From assembly GCA_945897465.1 (NCBI GenBank), contig CAMDFK010000023.1, positions 1 through 60,556 of the forward strand: 60,556 bases of DNA, given 5' to 3'. Made by a program: the position numbers and the translations under genes. A model generated the notes under the pieces. That model saw only the letters and a program-made list of their open reading frames with translations, searched no databases and was not told the origin of the DNA. Positions 54,994-60,556 of this stretch are shown piece by piece; positions within the stretch are counted from its first letter, which is position 1; every line of letters begins with the position of its first letter. The stretch comes from Limnohabitans sp. Rim8. GTDB taxonomy: Bacteria > Pseudomonadota > Gammaproteobacteria > Burkholderiales > Burkholderiaceae_C.

Positions 54994-55226
54994 CAGAGCG
55001 CCTCCCGCTCCGGCTGGTGCTGGGTAGCGCGCTCGGGCAGGAAATCGTCGCTCACAGTTGGGCCACCCAGAAAGAAGCTGTCCCAGGTTTGGCCTAGGGG
55101 GGAGATGATGCGCTCTTGACCTTTCACGCGTATCTCTACCTTTTGGACACCCTCGGGTAGACGCACGTCCAAAGGCAGGCGAACGGCCTGTGTACGGTTA
55201 TTGACGAAAACAGTACCGATGGACAT
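54993..55226 (-). CDS. VapB-type antitoxin (AbrB/VagC fold)
   Basis: A 77-residue antitoxin with an N-terminal swapped-hairpin AbrB-like domain (VFVNNRTQAVRLPLDVRLPE) that binds DNA, and a C-terminal tail with DSFFLGGPTVSDDFLPER that would block VapC. GGGAGG lies 5 bases before the ATG. The palindrome at 55253 is its likely operator. Overlaps the toxin by one base. Confidence 0.88.
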   Translation of the reverse strand: MSIGTVFVNNRTQAVRLPLDVRLPEGVQKVEIRVKGQERIISPLGQTWDSFFLGGPTVSDDFLPERATQHQPEREAL

Positions 55227-55252
55227 GGTGACCTCCCAAGGAAATGTATATA

Positions 55253-55267
55253 GCCATTGTATATGGC
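55253..55267 (-). promoter_or_regulatory. Operator palindrome of the vapBC pair
   Basis: GCCAT-TGTAT-ATGGC, a perfect dyad 27 bases before the antitoxin start. It overlaps a direct repeat of TGTATATRGC (55245-55254 and 55258-55267). Fits VapB autorepression. Confidence 0.5.
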
Positions 55268-55386
55268 ACTTCCGTGGTGATCAATTGTGCGATTTACAAT
55301 GACCTCGGCTCCGCTACAACTGACACTTATACGACCAAAATTCCCGAAAATACCAACAAAATCAATAACTTATGACTCGTTGGCAT

Positions 55387-55716
55387 TTAAGAGAAAAGCT
55401 CTGAGTGAGTCCCGCTACGCACAAACACCACCAAGCCAGCTTTACCCGAATCATCAAGTCTGTAGATCAGTAGGAAATCACCGCCTACATGGCACTCACG
55501 ATGGCCTAGCCAATCGCCCGTCAAGGGATGGTCTAGCCACTCGGGGGGTAGCGGCCCATTGTTCTCAACCAGAAGCAACATGGCCTTTTTCAGTCCATTC
55601 ATGCCGTACCGACCTGAATGCGAAAGACGCTGCCAATCCTTTAGAAATTCTCTGGTGTAGTCCGAAGCCCGAGGCAGTTTTGTCTGCTTACTTGCGGCTG
55701 GCTTCTTCGAGGTCAT
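55387..55716 (-). CDS. RelE/YafQ family toxin
   Basis: A 109-residue mRNA interferase-type toxin. A basic N-terminus (MTSKKPAASKQTKLPRASDY) precedes the RelE fold, with DHPLTGDWLGHRECHVGGDF and the C-terminal FVRSGTHSELF carrying the histidine used by YafQ. It would cut mRNA on the ribosome. Its start overlaps the antitoxin end by 29 bases. No better internal start is seen. Confidence 0.9.
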   Translation of the reverse strand: MTSKKPAASKQTKLPRASDYTREFLKDWQRLSHSGRYGMNGLKKAMLLLVENNGPLPPEWLDHPLTGDWLGHRECHVGGDFLLIYRLDDSGKAGLVVFVRSGTHSELFS

Positions 55717-55969
55717 TCAACAGCGCGTCAGCAGTTGCAAAACGAGCGCGGCGGCTCTGAACAATCTGATCAGCCTCAGCGATGGCCGCACGACTGGTTT
55801 CATTCGGAGCTTTGAGCGCGAATGGCAGTTCTTTGTCCGCAACGACACGAGTCAGGAACACGCGAACGGCATCCGAAACAGTCAGCCCCATAGAGCTAAG
55901 CGTCTCAGCAGCTTGCGCTTTGATTTTTTCGTCCACCCGAACGTGAACCATTGTGGTGGTAGCAGCCAT
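55688..55969 (-). CDS. RelB/DinJ family antitoxin
   Basis: A 93-residue antitoxin with a ribbon-helix-helix start (MVHVRVDEKIKAQAAETLSS) and SDAVRVFLTRVVADKELPFAL, the DinJ signature. An AGGAGG lies 5 bases before the ATG at 55969, which decides against the in-frame ATG at 56002. It pairs with the YafQ-type toxin that overlaps its end. First gene of the islet operon, with a dyad at 55989. Confidence 0.9.
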   Translation of the reverse strand: MAATTTMVHVRVDEKIKAQAAETLSSMGLTVSDAVRVFLTRVVADKELPFALKAPNETSRAAIAEADQIVQSRRARFATADALLNDLEEASRK

Positions 55970-55988
55970 GATTGCCTCCTGAGCCATT

Positions 55989-56015
55989 GTATTGAGATAC
56001 ATTGTAACTCAATAC
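55989..56015 (-). promoter_or_regulatory. Operator dyad of the relBE-type pair
   Basis: GTATTGAG and CTCAATAC, perfect 8-bp arms 11 bases apart, 20 bases upstream of the antitoxin start. Fits binding of a ribbon-helix-helix RelB/DinJ dimer pair and autorepression. Confidence 0.6.
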
Positions 56016-56328
56016 GCTGGTTGGGCTAGAGCGCGGCCGTCATCCATCCTAAGCGCCAAGCCATCCCCAAGAAATTCGATTTTTTCCCTGCGTATCAAGA
56101 ACAAAACAAAGCCGACAACGTGGTTTTTTCTAATATTTACGGACTTCTCACACCTGGAGTCAGCGGTGCTGTTCGTTCTTGAATCTGCTCTTAGCTTCAG
56201 TCTTCAAGGCCTGCATAGGAACGCGAGAAAAATACGTTTTTCGAATGGGGCAAATGAACCCGACTGCGCAAACCGCGCCTGCAAGGCAATGCCTAGGAAG
56301 GCCCAATCACAGTGGCGTTCGCACAAGT
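56016..56328. other. Gene-free part of the islet
   Basis: About 310 bases between the second antitoxin operator and the ssrA terminator. No gene, motif or integrase remnant could be recognised on either strand. Confidence 0.5.
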
Positions 56329-56363
56329 AAAAGGCCACCAGGTGGTTATCCCTGGCGGCCTTT
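56329..56363 (-). terminator. Present terminator of ssrA
   Basis: AAAGGCC-A-CCAGG pairs with CCTGG-C-GGCCTTT around an 8-base loop, with one mismatch, 12 bases beyond the tmRNA 3' end on the minus strand and followed by T's. As part of the islet it would replace the original terminator at 54358. Confidence 0.8.
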
Positions 56364-56374
56364 AAATTTGCATA

Positions 56375-56396
56375 TGGTGGAGCTGGGGGGATTTGA
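56375..56396. repeat. Reconstituted ssrA 3' end (right attachment-type repeat)
   Basis: The copy of the 22-bp direct repeat that lies within the functional tmRNA (acceptor and T-arm region). The matching copy is at 54393-54414. Confidence 0.85.
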
Positions 56397-56763
56397 ACCC
56401 CCGTCCATAAGCCTTTTTCGTACAGTTCTACATGTGTAGTCGTCTGATTTGATTCTCGCCGAATGCGCCGCGCAGCGACACGCTGAACACCCAGCCAGCA
56501 CCCTTGTTTCTCACACCACCCCAAGGTACCCGAGGTGATGCCAGCCCATATGTTTTACCTTGCAGCCAGGACTTTGAGGGGTTTAACCCCCTCATCACCC
56601 TGACCCAGCCTATCGGCCAACTGTTGCAAGGCTCACCGGATTAAGCGGCGAGTGCGAAACGTTCGTCGTTTGCAGTTAGTTTTTTTTCCGAAGTTTTACG
56701 AGGATCAGAACCTCGACATGCCCTGCCACGCGTCCGAACCCATGTCGAAACCAGTGCAGCCCC
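56375..56763 (-). ncRNA. ssrA: Transfer-messenger RNA
   Basis: A one-piece tmRNA of 389 nt that rescues stalled ribosomes. The 5' end GGGGCTG pairs with CAGCTCC before the encoded CCA at 56377-56375; a T-arm TTCAAAT is present. The tag frame (56673-56641) reads ANDERFALAA then TAA, preceded by the A-rich resume region. It is a single-piece form, not the permuted two-piece type. The last 22 bases are duplicated at 54393. Confidence 0.97.
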
Positions 56764-56775
56764 TCAAGGCCTATT

Positions 56776-57441
56776 TTAGGCCTTGTTCAGGTATTTCAAG
56801 AGCGCCATGGGCGAATCGATGTGCAAATGGGCTTTCCAGCGCGAAATATCGGTCTGTTGACCCAAATAACCGTAGGTGGCGGCCACCGTGCCCATGCCAG
56901 CGGCCAAACCGGCCACGATGTCGCGCTCGTCGTCGCCCACATAAACGCACCGGGCCGGATCGACCGACAAACGGCGAGCCGCTTCGAACAAAGGCTCAGG
57001 GTGCGGCTTGGCATGTGGCGTGGTGTTGCCACTGACGATGGCACCCGCCGAAGAAAACAAAGGCATGGCGGCCGTCAACGGGTCTGTGAATCGGCTCGAC
57101 TTGTTGGTCACCACACCCCAAGGTAGGCCTTGCCCAAGCAGCGCTGAAATCATCTCGACCACGCCGTCAAAAATTCGGGTGCGCTCTGTCATGCAGTTTT
57201 CGTAGTTGACGAAGAACTCTTCTTTCATCGCCTCGAACTCGGCGTGCTCGGGCGTCATGCCAAAGGCGATGCCCAACATGCCCCTGGCCCCTGCACCGGC
57301 CATGTGGCGGTAATGCTCCAGTGGAAAGGAGGACATTCCACGGTCCACCCGCATTTTGTCGGCCGCAGCACCCAAATCCGGGGCGCTGTCGATCAGGGTG
57401 CCGTCCAGGTCAAATAGGACGGCTTGGATGTCTTTGAACAT
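56776..57441 (-). CDS. gph: Phosphoglycolate phosphatase-type HAD hydrolase
   Basis: A 221-residue HAD phosphatase that removes phosphate from 2-phosphoglycolate. FDLDGTLIDSAPDL carries the nucleophile aspartate, VTNKSS the second motif, and KPHPEP plus VGDDERDI the third and fourth. The partner gene order ubiG-gph is common in betaproteobacteria. ATG 57441 lies 2 bases after the ubiG stop. Confidence 0.93.
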   Translation of the reverse strand: MFKDIQAVLFDLDGTLIDSAPDLGAAADKMRVDRGMSSFPLEHYRHMAGAGARGMLGIAFGMTPEHAEFEAMKEEFFVNYENCMTERTRIFDGVVEMISALLGQGLPWGVVTNKSSRFTDPLTAAMPLFSSAGAIVSGNTTPHAKPHPEPLFEAARRLSVDPARCVYVGDDERDIVAGLAAGMGTVAATYGYLGQQTDISRWKAHLHIDSPMALLKYLNKA

Positions 57442-57443
57442 GA

Positions 57444-58154
57444 TCAGGCTTTCCGGCAGGCCAGCAAGTAATTCACGCTCGTGTCTTGGCTGAGCCAATA
57501 GCGTTTGGTGAAGGGGTTGTATTCCATGCCCTTGAAACCTTGGGCATCAAGCCCGGCTTCGCGTGCCCAGGTGGTCAACTCGCTCGGCTTGATCAGGCGG
57601 GCAAACTCATGCGTGCCTTTGGGCAACAATTTGAGGATGTATTCGGCCCCCACAATGGCAAACAGAAAAGACTTGGGGTTGCGATTGAGCGTAGAAAAGA
57701 ACACCCAACCACCGGGCTTGACCAATTGGGCACAGGCTTTGACCACCGAAGCGGGATCGGGCACGTGCTCGAGCATTTCCATGCAGGTGACCACATCGAA
57801 CTGCTCGGGCTGCTCGGCAGCCAGGGCCTCGGCGCTGACTTCGCGGTACTGCACCCCTTGCGTGCCTGCTTCGAGCGCATGCAACTGGGCGACTTTGAGG
57901 GATTTGGTGGCCAGGTCCACGCCCAGCACCTGCGCCCCCTTGCGGGCCATGGCGTCGGCCAGAATGCCGCCGCCGCAACCAATGTCCACCACGTTCAAGC
58001 CTGTCAAGGGCACCAGGGCGTTGATCCACTCCAGACGCAGTGGGTTGATTTGGTGCAGGGGACGGAATTCGCTTTCAGGGTCCCACCAGCGGTGGGCCAG
58101 ATCGGAAAATTTGGCCAGCTCGGCCGGATCGACATTGGAATGAATGGTGCTCAT
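57444..58154 (-). CDS. ubiG: Ubiquinone biosynthesis O-methyltransferase
   Basis: A 236-residue SAM methyltransferase for the two O-methylation steps of ubiquinone. SAM motif I is [20 protein letters not shown], with [19 protein letters not shown] at the start and [21 protein letters not shown] later, all typical of UbiG. ATG 58154 opens [16 protein letters not shown]; the longer frame upstream is rejected as it crosses the ompA terminator. Lies between gph and ompA. Confidence 0.96.
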   Translation of the reverse strand: MSTIHSNVDPAELAKFSDLAHRWWDPESEFRPLHQINPLRLEWINALVPLTGLNVVDIGCGGGILADAMARKGAQVLGVDLATKSLKVAQLHALEAGTQGVQYREVSAEALAAEQPEQFDVVTCMEMLEHVPDPASVVKACAQLVKPGGWVFFSTLNRNPKSFLFAIVGAEYILKLLPKGTHEFARLIKPSELTTWAREAGLDAQGFKGMEYNPFTKRYWLSQDTSVNYLLACRKA

Positions 58155-58203
58155 GGTGTTGGATTGTCGGTGAACACGCCTCAGTGCATGAGCGACAGAC
58201 GAA

Positions 58204-58228
58204 AAAAAGCCCCATTGCTGGGGCTTTT
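58204..58228 (-). terminator. Terminator of ompA
   Basis: On the minus strand AAAAGCCCC and GGGGCTTTT pair around a 6-base loop and are followed by further T's. It lies 19 bases after the ompA stop and upstream of ubiG. Confidence 0.9.
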
Positions 58229-58246
58229 GGCTCATCCTTGAGTGGA

Positions 58247-58927
58247 TTACTTGTTGGCGCGTGTGCCCACAACTTCGATTTCCACGCGGCGGTTCTTGGA
58301 ACGGCCAGCAGCAGTCTTGTTGTCAGCAACTGGCTGCTTCTCGCCCTTGCCTTCGGTGTAAACGCGGTTCTTTTCGATGCCCTTGGACACCAAATAGGCC
58401 TTGACAGCGTCGGAGCGCTTGACCGACAGCTTCTGGTTGTAAGCATCAGCGCCCACGGAGTCGGTGTGACCCACTGCGATGATGACTTCCAGGTTGATGC
58501 CCTTGACCTTGCCCACCAGATCGTCCAACTTGGCTTTGCCTTCGGCCTTCAACACGGACTTGTCAAAGTCAAAGAAAGCGTCAGCAGCGTAAGTCACTTT
58601 GGTGGCAGCTGCTGGAGGCAATGCAGGAGCAGCAGCTCTAGGCGCTGGTGCGGGGGCAGCAGCTGGTGCTGGAGCTGGTGCAGGTGCTGGTGCTCGTGCT
58701 GGAGCAGCAGCTGGAGCTGGTGCAGCTTTTGGAGCCACGATGGCGCCATCGCAACCAGGCGCTGCTGTGGCAGGCGTCCAATTGGCATCGCGCCAGCACA
58801 ATTCTTGGGTGCCGTTTTTCCAGGCGTCGCCGGAAGCGTTGCGCCAGTTGTCAACAGATTGAGCACCGGCGGCTGTTGCGAGAGCTGCGGAGGCAATCAA
58901 CATCGCTACTTTGTTGAATTTGTTCAT
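58247..58927 (-). CDS. OmpA family outer membrane protein with Ala-Pro linker
   Basis: A 226-residue precursor. A signal peptide (ending AALATAAGA) is followed by a short unique domain ([18 protein letters not shown]), then a long Ala-Pro linker (about 63-110) and a C-terminal OmpA domain with [20 protein letters not shown] and [20 protein letters not shown], which binds peptidoglycan through the conserved Asp and Arg ([12 protein letters not shown]). There is no beta-barrel, so it is a periplasmic anchor more like Pal than OmpA itself. Two cysteines (CWRD, GCDGA) may form a disulfide. Strong AGAGGAAG before the ATG suggests high expression. Confidence 0.92.
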   Translation of the reverse strand: MNKFNKVAMLIASAALATAAGAQSVDNWRNASGDAWKNGTQELCWRDANWTPATAAPGCDGAIVAPKAAPAPAAAPARAPAPAPAPAPAAAPAPAPRAAAPALPPAAATKVTYAADAFFDFDKSVLKAEGKAKLDDLVGKVKGINLEVIIAVGHTDSVGADAYNQKLSVKRSDAVKAYLVSKGIEKNRVYTEGKGEKQPVADNKTAAGRSKNRRVEIEVVGTRANK

Positions 58928-59157
58928 GGTCTTCCTCTAGAGAGATAAAGCCGCAGACTCGCTGCGAAAAAATGACGATTCAGATGACCTTCACCTGATT
59001 CGTTGGGTTTTATTGTGCCATAGACAAGAAACGCATTCGTGAATCGGCGCACGCACGTGACAAGCAAACCCCCGATGAATGAGAAATGTTGCATATACGC
59101 GACACGCTCTTGCACCTAAAATGCATGTTTCAAAGTGCCAATTCCTTCCTTCTATAT

Positions 59158-60556
59158 ATGACACAGTTCGCCAAAGAAACACTGCCCATCAGTCTGGAAG
59201 AGGAAATGCGGCGCAGCTACCTCGATTACGCCATGAGCGTGATCGTGGGCCGAGCACTGCCCGATGCGCGTGACGGCCTCAAACCCGTGCACCGTCGGGT
59301 CTTGTTCGCCATGCACGAGTTGAACAACGACTGGAACCGCCCTTACAAGAAATCGGCCCGTATCGTGGGTGACGTGATTGGTAAATACCACCCACACGGC
59401 GACCAGTCGGTCTACGACACCATCGTGCGCATGGCTCAGGACTTCTCCATGCGCCACATGTTGGTGGACGGCCAGGGCAATTTTGGCTCGGTGGACGGCG
59501 ACAACGCGGCCGCGATGCGTTACACCGAAATCCGCCTGGCCAAGATCGCCCACGAGATGCTGGGTGACATCGACAAAGAAACCGTCGACTTTGGCCCCAA
59601 CTACGACGGCTCCGAAAAAGAGCCCTTGGTGCTGCCCTCGCGCCTGCCCAACTTGCTGATCAACGGCTCTGGCGGTATCGCGGTCGGTATGGCCACGAAC
59701 ATTCCGCCACACAACCTGAACGAAGTGGTGGACGCTTGCTTGCACTTGCTGCGCAACCCCGAAGCGTCGATTGACGAACTGATGGAAATCGTGCCCGCAC
59801 CCGACTTCCCGACGGGCGCCATCATTTACGGCATGACGGGCGTCAAGGACGGCTACCGCACAGGCCGCGGCCGTGTGGTCATGCGGGCCAAGTGCCATTT
59901 TGAAGACATCGACAAAGGCCAGCGCCAGTGCATCGTGGTGGACGAGCTGCCCTACCAGGTCAACAAAAAGACCTTGCAAGAGCGCATGGCCGAGTTGGTG
60001 CACGAGAAGAAAATCGAAGACATCAGCCACATTCAGGACGAGTCTGACAAGTCGGGCATGCGCTTGGTGATCGAGCTCAAGCGCGGTGCGGTGCCCGAAG
60101 TGGTGTTGAACAACCTCTACAAGCAAACCCAGCTGCAAGACACCTTCGGCATGAACATGGTGGCCCTGATCGACGGGCAGCCCAAGCTGTGCAACCTGAA
60201 AGATCTGATCCAGGTCTTCTTGCAGCACCGCCGCGAAGTGGTGACACGCCGCACGGTGTTTGAGCTGCGCAAAGCCCGCGACCGTGGCCATGTGCTGGAA
60301 GGTTTGGCCGTGGCTTTGGCCAACATCGACGACTTCATCGCGATCATCCGCGGCGCTCCCACACCGCCTGTGGCCAAGGCCGAGCTGATGACCCGCGCTT
60401 GGGACAGCCAGATGGTGCGCACCATGCTGACCCGCGCACGCGATGACGGCTCGGTGGTGAACGCCGACGACTACCGGCCCGAAGGTCTGGAGCGCGAATA
60501 TGGTTTGGGCCAAGACGGCTTGTACCGTTTGTCTGAGACCCAAGCGCAAGAGATTT
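59158..60556 (+). CDS. gyrA: DNA gyrase subunit A, 3' truncated by the window
   Basis: The first 466 residues of Gyr[21 protein letters not shown] leads into the 5Y-CAP domain; the catalytic tyrosine is Y122 in [11 protein letters not shown], with numbering equal to E. coli. The quinolone region reads [11 protein letters not shown], so position 83 is Gln rather than the Ser of E. coli, with D87 kept. No Shine-Dalgarno is seen in the CCTTCCTTCTATAT before ATG 59158; a TAAAAT box lies at 59117-59122. The gene runs off the right edge. Confidence 0.97.
   Translation, partial: MTQFAKETLPISLEEEMRRSYLDYAMSVIVGRALPDARDGLKPVHRRVLFAMHELNNDWNRPYKKSARIVGDVIGKYHPHGDQSVYDTIVRMAQDFSMRHMLVDGQGNFGSVDGDNAAAMRYTEIRLAKIAHEMLGDIDKETVDFGPNYDGSEKEPLVLPSRLPNLLINGSGGIAVGMATNIPPHNLNEVVDACLHLLRNPEASIDELMEIVPAPDFPTGAIIYGMTGVKDGYRTGRGRVVMRAKCHFEDIDKGQRQCIVVDELPYQVNKKTLQERMAELVHEKKIEDISHIQDESDKSGMRLVIELKRGAVPEVVLNNLYKQTQLQDTFGMNMVALIDGQPKLCNLKDLIQVFLQHRREVVTRRTVFELRKARDRGHVLEGLAVALANIDDFIAIIRGAPTPPVAKAELMTRAWDSQMVRTMLTRARDDGSVVNADDYRPEGLEREYGLGQDGLYRLSETQAQEI

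Larger units (their letters stand above)
54393..56396. mobile_element. Toxin-antitoxin islet integrated at the 3' end of ssrA
   Basis: About 2.0 kb between two exact 22-bp copies of the ssrA 3' end. It contains only a VapBC-type pair and a RelBE/DinJ-YafQ-type pair, both on the ssrA strand, each with its own palindromic operator. No integrase, relaxase or phage gene is readable. A terminator of its own (56329) lies next to the restored ssrA end while a second terminator remains beyond the displaced copy, as expected after integration. The segment looks AT-richer than its surroundings by eye. Confidence 0.75.

Noticed and set aside
55992-56330. 112-codon plus-strand frame in the islet
   Set aside because: It starts inside the antitoxin operator, ends in the ssrA terminator and shows no motif or ribosome site.
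59152-60549. 465-codon minus-strand frame opposite gyrA
   Set aside because: Antisense shadow of the highly conserved gyrase gene.

Overview
The window looks like the chromosome of a betaproteobacterium of the order Burkholderiales, most likely a Comamonadaceae member close to Limnohabitans, Rhodoferax or Polaromonas. This rests on protein character and gene order (cysS, TPR protein and two cyclophilins with lpxH; an RND pump followed by pcm, rhodanese and tolC with waaA convergent; ubiG-gph next to ompA and gyrA), high GC coding sequence, a one-piece tmRNA with the tag ANDERFALAA, and a hydroxycinnamate-CoA operon. No database was consulted, so the genus is inference.

Layout. 1-6240: a truncated phosphoglycerate-mutase-type phosphatase, a tRNA-Ser(GCU) with its terminator, then lysC and a cysS-glycosylase-accA-tilS operon, all on the minus strand. 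6514-9118: TPR protein, periplasmic and cytoplasmic cyclophilins, lpxH. 9406-15922: a plus-strand run of an SDR, a DMT exporter, a cyclase, a chromate transporter with an overlapping upstream partner, and a MATE exporter. 16019-23976: a catabolic operon (enoyl-CoA hydratase, feruloyl-CoA synthase, thiolase, SDR dehydrogenase, thioesterase, acyl-CoA dehydrogenase, MarR regulator) with the logic of side-chain beta-oxidation of hydroxycinnamates or phenylpropanoids. 24291-28512: an FAH-family hydrolase, a wrecked FixJ-type response regulator and the Entner-Doudoroff pair edd-eda. 28633-33121: small housekeeping genes (ChaC-like, pdxH, hydrolase, AEC carrier, msrA). 33150-35373: a LysR regulator divergent from glutaryl-CoA dehydrogenase. 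35424-42861: TetR, RND adaptor and pump, pcm-like and rhodanese genes, tolC. 42920-46757: LPS core genes waaA and a glycosyltransferase, and a phosphohexomutase. 46912-50950: alkylation repair (Ada-AlkA fusion, Ogt), a frameshifted DMT transporter and an RlmN-like radical SAM enzyme. 51192-52731: slyX, then metK behind a structured leader. 52730-54214: an amidase. 54393-56396: a small islet in the 3' end of ssrA carrying two toxin-antitoxin pairs. 56375-60556: ssrA, gph, ubiG, ompA and the start of gyrA.

Three observations stand out. First, the metK leader can fold into an H-type pseudoknot matching the SAM-II aptamer architecture, directly after a perfect -10 box, followed by a long hairpin that holds the metK Shine-Dalgarno sequence in its 3' arm and ends in six T's. 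This would be a SAM feedback switch. Second, a 22-bp exact direct repeat of the ssrA 3' end brackets a roughly 2-kb segment holding only VapBC- and RelBE/DinJ-YafQ-type modules and no recognisable integrase. Third, the 16-24 kb operon appears to use a beta-oxidative rather than a retro-aldol route, under a MarR operator that overlaps its -10 box. An interspersed inverted-repeat family occurs at four loci, twice inside the catabolic operon and once at the breakpoint of the response-regulator pseudogene.
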